Assembly: GCA_018333835.1 (NCBI GenBank)
Contig: JAGXSL010000127.1
Coordinates: forward strand, 1-32,451
Source of the DNA: Lysobacteraceae bacterium
GTDB lineage: Bacteria > Pseudomonadota > Gammaproteobacteria > Xanthomonadales > Xanthomonadaceae
Direction: 5' to 3'
Length of the DNA: 32,451 bases
The notes beneath the pieces were generated by a model, which worked only from the letters and a program-made list of their open reading frames with translations, made no database searches and was not told the origin of the DNA. Each line of letters begins with the position of its first letter. Position 1 is the stretch's first letter. Of the stretch, positions 9,722 to 18,885 are shown in pieces. Position numbers and translations under genes: made by a program.

Positions 9722-10840
9722 ATGGCCGATGAACCGCAAGCGGCGACCGGGGAGGGGGCGGAACCGCTCGACCTCGCCCAGGTCCGCGCCCGCATCGACG
9801 GTATCGACGAGCAGATCCAGCGGCTGATCGCCGAGCGCGCCCGCTGGGCGCAGCAGGTGGGCCGCGCCAAGGGGCCGCTCAAGGCCGCCGTCGACTACTA
9901 CCGCCCCGAGCGCGAGGCGCAGGTGCTGCGCCGCGTGGTCGACCGCAACGAGGGGCCGCTGGCGGACGAGGTGCTGGTGCGCCTGTTCCGCGAGATCATG
10001 TCGGCCTGCCTCGCCCAGCAGGAGCCGCTGAAGGTCGGCTACCTCGGGCCCGAGGGCACCTTCTCGCAGCAGGCCGTGCACAAGCACTTCGGCCATTCGG
10101 CCAAGGGCCTGCCGCTGGCGAGCATCGAGGAGGTGTTCCAGGAGGTCGAGGCCGGCAATGCCGACTTCGGCGTGGTGCCGGTCGAGAATTCGGGGCAGGG
10201 CACGATCCAGTCCACGCTCGACATGTTCCTGACCTCCTCGCTGAAGATCTGCGGCGAGGTCGAGCTCGGCATCCACCAGTACCTGCTGGGTCGCACCGGT
10301 CGCATCGAGGACATCGAGCGCGTCCACGCGCACCCGCAGTCACTCGCCCAGTGCCGGGCCTGGCTGCGGCAGAACCTGCCGAAGGCCGAGCTGGTGCCGA
10401 CGCCGAGCAATGCCGACGCCGCGCGCCGTGCCCGCAACGCCGACGATGCCGCAGCACTCGCCGGCGAGTCGGCCGGGCACGTCTACGGCCTGAAGACCAT
10501 CGCCGGGCCGGTCAACGACCGCGCCGACAACACCACCCGCTTCCTCGTCCTCGGCCGCGAGCTGCTGCCGACCTGCGGCCACGACCGCACCTCGCTGCTG
10601 GTGTTCGTGAACGACCAGCCGGGCGCGCTGTTCGGCATCTTGAAGCCCTTCGCCGACGCCGGGCTGTCGCTGAACCGCATCGAGTCGCGGCCGGCCCACA
10701 CGCGGCGCTGGGAGTACGCCTTCTTCATCGACGTCTCCGGCCACGTCGACCAGCCGGAGATGCAGGCCGCCCTGCAACAACTGGGTGCCTTCGCCTCGTC
10801 GGTGAAGATCCTCGGTTCCTACCCGGTGGCGGTGCTCTGA
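9722..10840 (+). CDS. pheA: Chorismate mutase / prephenate dehydratase (P-protein)
   Basis: A 372-residue bifunctional cytosolic enzyme that turns chorismate into prephenate and then phenylpyruvate for phenylalanine. The chorismate mutase domain (about residues 16-100) has VRARIDGIDEQIQRLIAER and KAAVDYYRPEREAQVLRRV. Prephenate dehydratase (about 100-280) starts with VGYLGPEGTFSQQA, and has VVPVENSGQGTIQSTLD and the catalytic DNTTRFLVLG. The C-terminal ACT domain (about 290-365) carries ESRP, the phenylalanine-binding motif, so feedback inhibition is expected. It lies 3 bp after serC, and its TGA overlaps the hisC ATG by one base (TGATG), which suggests translational coupling. Confidence 0.97.
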   Translation: MADEPQAATGEGAEPLDLAQVRARIDGIDEQIQRLIAERARWAQQVGRAKGPLKAAVDYYRPEREAQVLRRVVDRNEGPLADEVLVRLFREIMSACLAQQEPLKVGYLGPEGTFSQQAVHKHFGHSAKGLPLASIEEVFQEVEAGNADFGVVPVENSGQGTIQSTLDMFLTSSLKICGEVELGIHQYLLGRTGRIEDIERVHAHPQSLAQCRAWLRQNLPKAELVPTPSNADAARRARNADDAAALAGESAGHVYGLKTIAGPVNDRADNTTRFLVLGRELLPTCGHDRTSLLVFVNDQPGALFGILKPFADAGLSLNRIESRPAHTRRWEYAFFIDVSGHVDQPEMQAALQQLGAFASSVKILGSYPVAVL

Positions 10841-12087
10841 TGGCGGGGGAGCAGGGCGCGCCCGCCGGCGGCGGGCAGGGGCGGGCCGCAGGATCGGGCC
10901 GCGATTTCAGCGCGCTGGCGAACCCCGGCATCCGCGGCCTCGCCAGCTACGATCCCGGCCACGACATCGTCGCCCTGCGCAACCGGGCCGGCGAGCAGGG
11001 CCTGCTCGAACTCGGCGGCAACGAGAGCGCCTGGGGTCCGAGCCTGCTGGCTCTGGCCGCGCTGCGTTCCGAACTCGACAGCCTCGAGCTCTACCCCGAC
11101 CCGCGCGGCGGCGTGCTGAAGCACGCGCTGGCGGAGGCCTTCGGGGTGGCGTGCGAGTGGCTGCTGCTCGGCAACGGCACCCACGAGCTGCTGATGCAGG
11201 TCGCCCAGGTCTTCGCCGGCCCGGAGCGCCCGGTGCTGGTGTCGCGCTATTGCTTCGCGGTGTATCCGCTGGCGGCGCAGGCGGCGAACGCCCGCCTCGA
11301 CGTGGTCGAGGCCTTGCCCAAGGACCACCCGACCCAGCCCCGGGGGCACGACATCGACGCCATGGTCGCCGCTCTGCGCCCGGAGCACGGGCTGGTGATG
11401 CTGGCCAACCCGAACAACCCGACCGGTACCTGGCTGACGAGCGCCCAGCTCGAGCGCCTGCTCGCCGCCGCCGGGCCGGACACGCTGGTGGTGGTGGACG
11501 AGGCCTACGGCGAGTTCCTTGCCCAGCCCGGCTGCGAATCCGCTTTAAGTTTACTTCGCAAGTACCCGAATCTGCTGGTGACGCGCACCTTCTCGAAGCT
11601 GCACGGCTTGGCCGCGCTGCGGGTCGGGGTGCTGGTGGCCGACCCCGGCATCGTGGCGGTGATGGAGCGGGTCCGCGAGAGTTTCAACGTCAACAGCCCC
11701 GGCCTCGCGGCGGCCGCCGCGGCGCTCAAGGACGAAGCGCACATCGCCACCGTGCTGCACGAGACCGCCGGCAACCGCGAGGCGCTGGCCCTCGAACTCC
11801 AGGCCCGCGGCTGGTTCGTGCACCCCTCGCAGACCAATTTCCTGCTGGTCGATTTCGGCACGCCGGAGATCGCCATGGCCATCGACCGCGGCCTGCTGGC
11901 CCGCGACATCGTGGTGCGGCCGATGCGCGGCTACGGCCTGCCCGCTTGTCTACGGATCACCGTCGGCAAGGTCGAGCAGAACGCGAGGCTGCTGAAGGCG
12001 CTGGATGCCGTGGTGTCCGAGGCCGGACTCACCGCCCATGGCGATGGCGTGCCGCTGTCGCGACCGTCCGAGGGTGCCGGCCGATGA
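10840..12087 (+). CDS. hisC: Histidinol-phosphate / aromatic aminotransferase (HisC2 type)
   Basis: A 415-residue class I/II PLP-dependent aminotransferase. In this gene setting the HisC2 type most likely transaminates aromatic keto acids as well as, or instead of, imidazole acetol phosphate. The PLP lysine is K253 in TFSKLHGLAALR. Other family motifs are ELGGNES, LYPDPRGG, LLGNGTHELL, ANPNNPTGTW and VVDEAYGEF. It has about 45 residues before the core that I do not see as a domain; a Gly/Ala-rich lead of about 20 could be partly non-essential. The ATG overlaps the pheA stop, and the stop overlaps the aroA ATG by four bases (ATGA). Around 11542-11556 the codons GCT TTA AGT TTA CTT break the usual G/C-ending bias. 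Confidence 0.93.
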   Translation: MAGEQGAPAGGGQGRAAGSGRDFSALANPGIRGLASYDPGHDIVALRNRAGEQGLLELGGNESAWGPSLLALAALRSELDSLELYPDPRGGVLKHALAEAFGVACEWLLLGNGTHELLMQVAQVFAGPERPVLVSRYCFAVYPLAAQAANARLDVVEALPKDHPTQPRGHDIDAMVAALRPEHGLVMLANPNNPTGTWLTSAQLERLLAAAGPDTLVVVDEAYGEFLAQPGCESALSLLRKYPNLLVTRTFSKLHGLAALRVGVLVADPGIVAVMERVRESFNVNSPGLAAAAAALKDEAHIATVLHETAGNREALALELQARGWFVHPSQTNFLLVDFGTPEIAMAIDRGLLARDIVVRPMRGYGLPACLRITVGKVEQNARLLKALDAVVSEAGLTAHGDGVPLSRPSEGAGR

Positions 12088-13451
12088 GCGGCGGCCACGG
12101 TGCCCCCGCCTGGATCGCCGCCCCCGGCCGCCCGCTGGCCGGCCGCCTGCGCGTGCCCGGCGACAAATCCGTCTCGCATCGCGCCGTGATGCTGGGCGCG
12201 CTGGCCGAGGGCACGACCCGCGTCACCGGCTTCCTCGAAGGCGAGGACACCTGCGCCACTGCGGCCATCCTGCAGCGCCTCGGCGTGCGTATTGAGGCAC
12301 CGGGCGAGGGCGAGCGGCTCGTCCACGGCGTCGGTCTGCACGGCCTGCGTGCGGCCGAAGGCCCTCTCGACTGCGGCAATGCCGGCACCGGCATGCGCCT
12401 GCTGGCCGGCCTGCTCGCCGGGCAGGGCTTCGACAGCGTGCTCACCGGCGATGCCTCCCTGAGCAAGCGGCCGATGCGCCGCGTGATCGAGCCGCTGGAG
12501 CGCATGGGTGCCCGGATCGACAGCGAAGGCGGCCTGCCGCCACTGCGAATCCACGCGAAGAATGCGCTACAAAGCATTGATTATGAATGTCCTGTCGCCA
12601 GCGCGCAGGTGAAATCGGCGATCCTGCTGGCCGGCCTCTACGCCAGCGGCCCGACCACGGTGCGCGAGCCGCATCCGACCCGTGATTACACCGAGCGGAT
12701 GCTGGCGGCCTTCGGTGCCGACCTCGAGTTCGCGCCCGGCATCGCCACCCTCCGTCCCGGTCGGGTGCTCACGGCCACGTCCGTGGACGTCCCGGCCGAT
12801 TTCAGTTCGGCCGCCTTCTTCCTCGTGGCGGCGAGCCTGATCCCCGGCTCGCACCTGGTGCTGGAGCGGGTCGGCGTGAACCCCCGGCGCACCGGGCTGC
12901 TGGACGCCCTGAAGCTCATGGGCGCCGACATCCGGCTGCGCCCGGCCGGCGAGCAGGGTGGCGAACCGGTGGCCGACCTCGAGGTCCGGGCCGCGCCCCT
13001 GCGCGGCGCGGTGATCCCGGAGGCCCTCGTGCCGGACATGATCGACGAGTTCCCGGCCCTGTTCGCGGCCGCCGCGCTCGCCGAGGGCACCACCGTGGTC
13101 CGCGGCGCGGCCGAGTTGCGGGTCAAGGAATCCGACCGCATCGCGGTGATGGCCGAGGGTCTGCGCGCCCTCGGGGCCGCCATCGACGAGACCCCGGACG
13201 GAGCGGTGATCACCGGCAGCGGTTTCACCGCGAAGGCGGGCTCCGGCACTTCGGCGGGCACCCGGAGCGGCGCGCTGCGCGGCGGCCGTGCCGACAGCCG
13301 CGGCGACCATCGCATCGCCATGAGCCTGGCCGTCGCCGCGCAGTGTGCGGCGGGCGAGGTGCGGATCGACGACGTCGCCAACGTCGCAACCTCCTTCCCG
13401 GGCTTCGATGCACTGGCGCGAGGGGTCGGGTTCGGGCTGCGACTCGCGTAG
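12084..13451 (+). CDS. aroA: 3-phosphoshikimate 1-carboxyvinyltransferase (EPSP synthase)
   Basis: A 455-residue shikimate-pathway enzyme joining shikimate-3-phosphate and phosphoenolpyruvate. Visible motifs are [19 protein letters not shown] near the start, [64 protein letters not shown] and SRGDHRIAM. The GNAGTGMRL form and LSKRPM pattern are more like class II enzymes than the E. coli GNAGTAMRP type. It is somewhat longer than usual; part of the excess is a Gly/Ser/Ala-rich insertion ([19 protein letters not shown]) just before the DHRIAM loop. A short AT-rich codon patch lies at 12567-12593. The start codon overlaps the hisC stop. tyrA, often fused or adjacent here, is not present. Confidence 0.96.
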   Translation: MSGGHGAPAWIAAPGRPLAGRLRVPGDKSVSHRAVMLGALAEGTTRVTGFLEGEDTCATAAILQRLGVRIEAPGEGERLVHGVGLHGLRAAEGPLDCGNAGTGMRLLAGLLAGQGFDSVLTGDASLSKRPMRRVIEPLERMGARIDSEGGLPPLRIHAKNALQSIDYECPVASAQVKSAILLAGLYASGPTTVREPHPTRDYTERMLAAFGADLEFAPGIATLRPGRVLTATSVDVPADFSSAAFFLVAASLIPGSHLVLERVGVNPRRTGLLDALKLMGADIRLRPAGEQGGEPVADLEVRAAPLRGAVIPEALVPDMIDEFPALFAAAALAEGTTVVRGAAELRVKESDRIAVMAEGLRALGAAIDETPDGAVITGSGFTAKAGSGTSAGTRSGALRGGRADSRGDHRIAMSLAVAAQCAAGEVRIDDVANVATSFPGFDALARGVGFGLRLA

Positions 13452-13464
13452 ACTGCGGCCCCGC

Positions 13465-14220
13465 ATGAGTCCCTCGACCTCCCGCGGCCGCGATCCGGCC
13501 TCCGCCGTCGCTGCGAAAGCGCCCGTCCTGACCATCGACGGCCCCTCCGGTTCCGGCAAGGGCACCGTGAGCCGCCTGGTCGCCCACGCGCTGGGCTGGC
13601 ACTACCTCGATTCCGGCGCCCTGTACCGCGCCGTCGGCCTGGCCGCGGCCTGGGAGCAGATCGACCTCTCCGACGCCGAGGCGGTCGCCGCCTGCGCGGC
13701 GCGCACCGCCATCCGCTTCGACGGCGAGGGCGAGGGCGAGCCCAGGGTCTGGGTCAACGGCAAGGACGCGACCCACCAGCTGCGCATGGAAACCGCCGGC
13801 GCGGCGGCCTCGGCGATCGCGGCGCATCCGCAGGTTCGCGCCGCGTTGACCGATCTTCAGCGCAGTTTCCGCCGGTTTCCCGGCTTGGTGGCCGATGGCC
13901 GCGACATGGGGACGGTGATCTTCCCCGACGCCCCGTTCAAGGTCTTCCTCACCGCCAGCGCCGGGGAGCGCGCCCGCCGCCGGCATAAGCAGTTGAAGGA
14001 AAAGGGGGTTTCTGTTAGCTTTGATGGTCTTCTGCACGAAATCACGGCACGCGACGAGCGCGATGCCAGCCGTGCGGTGGCACCCCTGAAACCCGCAGAC
14101 GATGCGCTTTTCCTGGATTCCACCGGCCGGTCGATCGGCGAGGTGGTCCAGCAGGTGCTGGCCGTCGTCCCGTGGTCCAGTGCGGAAGATCCGCCCGCGC
14201 GGCCGTCCGGCCCGCGGTAA
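13465..14220 (+). CDS. cmk: Cytidylate kinase
   Basis: A 251-residue kinase that phosphorylates CMP and dCMP with ATP. The P-loop is GPSGSGKGT at residues 26-34; [15 protein letters not shown] follows. [14 protein letters not shown] and the lid-region [11 protein letters not shown] are typical. It is slightly longer than most family members because of an N-terminal Ser/Arg-rich lead (about 18 residues) and a Pro-rich end. The ATG at 13465 lies 13 bp after the aroA stop. GTAGACTGCG spanning the aroA stop (13448-13457) resembles a -10 element, so an extra promoter is possible. Codons at 14010-14036 are unusually AT-rich (GTT TCT GTT AGC TTT GAT GGT CTT). Confidence 0.96.
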   Translation: MSPSTSRGRDPASAVAAKAPVLTIDGPSGSGKGTVSRLVAHALGWHYLDSGALYRAVGLAAAWEQIDLSDAEAVAACAARTAIRFDGEGEGEPRVWVNGKDATHQLRMETAGAAASAIAAHPQVRAALTDLQRSFRRFPGLVADGRDMGTVIFPDAPFKVFLTASAGERARRRHKQLKEKGVSVSFDGLLHEITARDERDASRAVAPLKPADDALFLDSTGRSIGEVVQQVLAVVPWSSAEDPPARPSGPR

Positions 14221-14304
14221 CCCACGCGCCGCAGGGCGCAACAGCAGGTGGGCGCGTCGCGCGATCGAGCGCACGTTGCCTGATGTCCAACCAGAGAAAT
14301 CCCC

Positions 14305-15990
<1,686 letters not shown>

Positions 15991-16058
15991 TCGCGGGCAC
16001 GACGGTGGCCCGGGTCCGCCCGGGCCGCCGCCCCTGAACGCGGCCGTCGAAGGGATCG

Positions 16059-16355
16059 ATGACCAAGTCCGAACTGATCGAAGCGCTTGCCGCGCGGCAG
16101 TCGCACCTCCGGCCCGAGGACGTCGAGCTGGGGGTCAAGTCGCTGCTGGAGATGATGGGCGAGGCCCTGGCGCATGGGCAGCGCATCGAGGTGCGCGGGT
16201 TCGGCAGCTTCTCCCTGCATTTCCGCCCGCCGCGGCTCGGCCGCAACCCCAAGACCGGCGAGTCGGTGGAACTCCCCGGCAAGTACGTCCCGCACTTCAA
16301 GCCGGGCAAGGAATTGCGCGAACGGGTCAACCCGGTGGTTCCCCAGGGCGGCTGA
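16059..16355 (+). CDS. ihfB: Integration host factor beta subunit
   Basis: A 98-residue nucleoid DNA-bending protein of the HU/IHF family. It starts [17 protein letters not shown] as IHF-beta does. The DNA-binding arm region is [23 protein letters not shown], with the intercalating proline in the GRNPKTGE turn. It ends with [14 protein letters not shown]. Its place directly after rpsA is the standard one for ihfB and separates it from hupB and ihfA. It acts as a heterodimer with IhfA, encoded elsewhere, in recombination, replication and promoter architecture. Confidence 0.97.
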   Translation: MTKSELIEALAARQSHLRPEDVELGVKSLLEMMGEALAHGQRIEVRGFGSFSLHFRPPRLGRNPKTGESVELPGKYVPHFKPGKELRERVNPVVPQGG

Positions 16356-16362
16356 GGCCGGC

Positions 16363-16368
16363 CATAAT
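16363..16368 (+). promoter_or_regulatory. Possible -10 element for lapAB
   Basis: CATAAT stands alone as an AT-rich hexamer in the 51-bp gap between ihfB and lapA, about 40 bp before the lapA ATG. No good -35 is visible at 16-18 bp upstream (GGTTCC region), so this is weak. Confidence 0.3.
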
Positions 16369-16406
16369 CCACACCCATCCACGCAAGCCCCGGACCGTGT
16401 GACCGC

Positions 16407-16670
16407 ATGCGCCTGCTCCGCCTCCTGCTGGCCCTGGCCTGCGTCGCCTTCGGGGTGGCCCTGGCCGCCCTGAACGGCGATCCCGTCGCCCTCGACCTGC
16501 TCTGGGTCGAACTGCGGCCGCCGCTGGGCCTGCTCCTGCTGCTGGTGCTGCTGCTGGGCGCCTTGCTGGGCGGCCTGGCGGTCGTGCTCTCGCGCTGGAC
16601 CCTGGATCTCCGGCAACGCGGCGGCAGGCCGCCGGCCCACGAAGGTAGCGAGGACGGGAGCCCGCGGTGA
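16407..16670 (+). CDS. lapA: LapA-domain inner-membrane protein
   Basis: An 87-residue protein with two membrane helices (about residues 3-22 and 40-63) and a short charged cytoplasmic tail, the layout of LapA (YciS). The segment between the helices, ALNGDPVALDLLWVELRPPLG, matches the family pattern of a short N-x-x-x-V-x-L-D turn. LapA works with LapB in controlling lipopolysaccharide assembly. Its stop overlaps the GTG start of lapB by four bases (GTGA), so the two are translationally coupled. Confidence 0.88.
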   Translation: MRLLRLLLALACVAFGVALAALNGDPVALDLLWVELRPPLGLLLLLVLLLGALLGGLAVVLSRWTLDLRQRGGRPPAHEGSEDGSPR

Positions 16671-17839
16671 TCAGCCTGGCCTGGCTGCTGGTGCTGCTGC
16701 CACTGGTCGGCACCATCGGCTGGTTCCTCGGCCGCCGCGGCGGCGAGCGCCGCGGCGGGGCACGCATCAGCCGGCTCTCGGCCACCTACTTCCGCGGCCT
16801 CAACTACCTGCTGAACGAACAGCAGGACAAGGCCATCGAGGTCTTCCTGCAGATCGCCGAGCGCGACCGCGAGACGCTGGAGACCCAGTTCACGCTGGGG
16901 ACGCTGTTCCGCCGCCGCGGCGAGGTCGATCGCGCGATCCGGCTGCACCAGAACGTGATCTCCCGCCCCGGGCTGTCCGACGACCAGCGCACCCGCGCCA
17001 TCCTGGCGCTCGGCGAGGACTATATGCGCGCCGGCCTGCTCGACCGCGCCGAGACCCTGTTCGCCGACCTCGTCAAGATGGGCGCGGCGGCCCCGCAGGC
17101 CCTGCGCCACCTGATGTCGATCTACCAGGCCGAGCGCGACTGGCAGCAGGCCATCGACCACGCCCGCCGCTACGAGACCGCGACCGGCGAGCCGATGGGC
17201 CGGCTGGTCGCGCAGTTCGAATGCGAGCTCGCCGAACGGGCGTGGATCCGCGGCGACGGCGCCCTGGCGCGCAGGCACCTGGAGCGTGCCTCGGCCGCCG
17301 ACGCCAACAGCGTGCGCGCCGCCCTGCTGGAAGGCCAGATCGAACTGGCCGAGGGCAACGATGCCGCCGCCATCCGTGCCTACGAGCGTGCCGCCCGGCT
17401 CGACCTCGAGTTCCTGCCCGAAGTGCTGCCGTCGCTGCTGGCCGCCTACGAGCGCAGCGGCCATCCGGCCCGGGCCCGCGGCTTCCTGCTGGAGATGGTG
17501 GAGCGCTATCCCGGCGTGTCCCCGGCGCTGGCCCTGGTGCGGCGGATCGAGGCCGAGGAGGGCGCGGCGCCGGCGCTGGCCTTCCTGCGCGAGCACCTGC
17601 GGCAGCGGCCCTCGATCCGCGGCGAGGCGGCCCTGATCGACCTCGCCCTGCGCAGCGAGACCGCGGACCCGCGCGGCCTGCTGGTGGCCCTGCAGCAGAT
17701 CAACGAGCAGCTGATCGTCCGCTCGCCCGGCTACCGCTGTCAGGGTTGCGGCTTCGGCGCCCGGGCCCACCACTGGCAGTGCCCGAGCTGCAAGCAGTGG
17801 GCGACGATCAAGCCGCTGCCGCACGTGGCCACCGAGTGA
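16667..17839 (+). CDS. lapB: Lipopolysaccharide assembly protein LapB (YciM)
   Basis: A 390-residue inner-membrane-anchored TPR protein facing the cytoplasm. In E. coli it regulates LpxC proteolysis by FtsH and coordinates LPS synthesis. Residues 2-22 form the membrane anchor. From about 45 come TPR helices, with the family opening ATYFRGLNYLLNEQQDKAIE. The C-terminus has the rubredoxin-type metal site, two CxxC knuckles in CQGCGFGARAHHWQCPSC. The length matches E. coli LapB. The start is GTG at 16667, overlapping the lapA stop. Its own stop overlaps the next GTG (GTGA). Confidence 0.95.
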   Translation: MISLAWLLVLLPLVGTIGWFLGRRGGERRGGARISRLSATYFRGLNYLLNEQQDKAIEVFLQIAERDRETLETQFTLGTLFRRRGEVDRAIRLHQNVISRPGLSDDQRTRAILALGEDYMRAGLLDRAETLFADLVKMGAAAPQALRHLMSIYQAERDWQQAIDHARRYETATGEPMGRLVAQFECELAERAWIRGDGALARRHLERASAADANSVRAALLEGQIELAEGNDAAAIRAYERAARLDLEFLPEVLPSLLAAYERSGHPARARGFLLEMVERYPGVSPALALVRRIEAEEGAAPALAFLREHLRQRPSIRGEAALIDLALRSETADPRGLLVALQQINEQLIVRSPGYRCQGCGFGARAHHWQCPSCKQWATIKPLPHVATE

Positions 17840-18885
17840 GCCCCGCCGACGCCCCGTTGACGGCCCTGCTGGCGGCCCTGCTGCTCGCCGGCACCAGCGC
17901 GGCCGGTGCCGCCTTCTGGCAGCGCTGGGCTGCGCGCGCCGGCTGGCTCGACCTGCCGGGCCAGCGCAGCAACCACGTCCGGCCGATCCCGCGTGGCGGT
18001 GGCGTCGGCATCGCCGCCGCCCTGCTGCTGGCGGTGCCCTTGCTGCCCCTGCCGGCCGTGCAGCACGCCGCCCTCGGGGCCTCGTTGCTGCTCGTCGCCC
18101 TGCTCGGCCTGCTCGACGACCGCCGCGGCCTGCGGGCCGGCCGGAAGTTCGCCGGCCAGGTGCTGGCGGTGGCTCCGCTGGCCTTGGTGGCCGCCCCCGG
18201 CCTGCTCGCCCTGCTGCCGGTCGAGACCGCTCTCGGCCTGCCGCTGGCGGTCCTCGCCGCCGCCGGTGTCCTGCTGTTCCTCGTCAACGCCTGGAACTTC
18301 ATGGACGGCATCGACGGCATCGCCGCCCTGTCCGCCGCCGTGCTCGGCCTCCTCGCACTCGGCCTCGGCGATGCCGCCCTCGCCTGGTTCGGGCTGGCGC
18401 TGGCGGCCGCCTGCGCCGGTTTCCTGCCCTGGAACCTGCCGCGCGCCCGTCTGTTCATGGGCGATGCCGGCAGCCACGTGCTGGGGCTGGCCGCCGGCGC
18501 GCTGCTGCTGCTCGGCCTGCCGGCATCGCCGGGCGCCGGCCCGCCGCCGGTGCTCTTCCCGCTGCTCGCCGCGACCCTGCCGTTCGCCGTCGACGTGCTG
18601 GCCACCCTGCTGCGCCGTGCCATGGATGGTGAACCGCTGGCCAGTGCCCACCGTCGCCACCTCTACCAGTTGGCGGTGCGGAAGGGCTACAGTCACGCCC
18701 GCGTCGCCACCGCCTATGCCGGGCTCGGGGCGCTGCTGGGCATGGGAGTGGCAATGGTCGGACACACGCAGGGCGTGACGATGGCGGGGCTGGCCTGCGC
18801 CGCCGCGGCCGGGCTGCTGGCCCTGGCCTGGGGCGTGTTGCGGCCGCGTCTGGCGCGGGGCCTCGAGGGCGAGGTTCCGGCATGA
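17836..18885 (+). CDS. WecA/MraY-like undecaprenyl-phosphate phosphosugar transferase
   Basis: A 349-residue polytopic membrane enzyme of glycosyltransferase family 4, which moves a sugar-1-phosphate (often GlcNAc-1-P or a derivative) onto undecaprenyl phosphate to start O-antigen or exopolysaccharide units. About ten hydrophobic segments are visible. Key sites are SNHVRPIPRGGGVGI near residue 45, the Asp pair in LLDDRRGLRAG near 95, NAWNFMDGIDGIA near 150-160 and LFMGDAGSHVLG near 205-215. The start is GTG at 17836, overlapping the lapB stop. The last bases overlap the next ATG (ATGA). The ORF track places it inside a longer frame from 17221, which is not real. The actual sugar substrate is unknown. 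Confidence 0.88.
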   Translation: MSPADAPLTALLAALLLAGTSAAGAAFWQRWAARAGWLDLPGQRSNHVRPIPRGGGVGIAAALLLAVPLLPLPAVQHAALGASLLLVALLGLLDDRRGLRAGRKFAGQVLAVAPLALVAAPGLLALLPVETALGLPLAVLAAAGVLLFLVNAWNFMDGIDGIAALSAAVLGLLALGLGDAALAWFGLALAAACAGFLPWNLPRARLFMGDAGSHVLGLAAGALLLLGLPASPGAGPPPVLFPLLAATLPFAVDVLATLLRRAMDGEPLASAHRRHLYQLAVRKGYSHARVATAYAGLGALLGMGVAMVGHTQGVTMAGLACAAAAGLLALAWGVLRPRLARGLEGEVPA

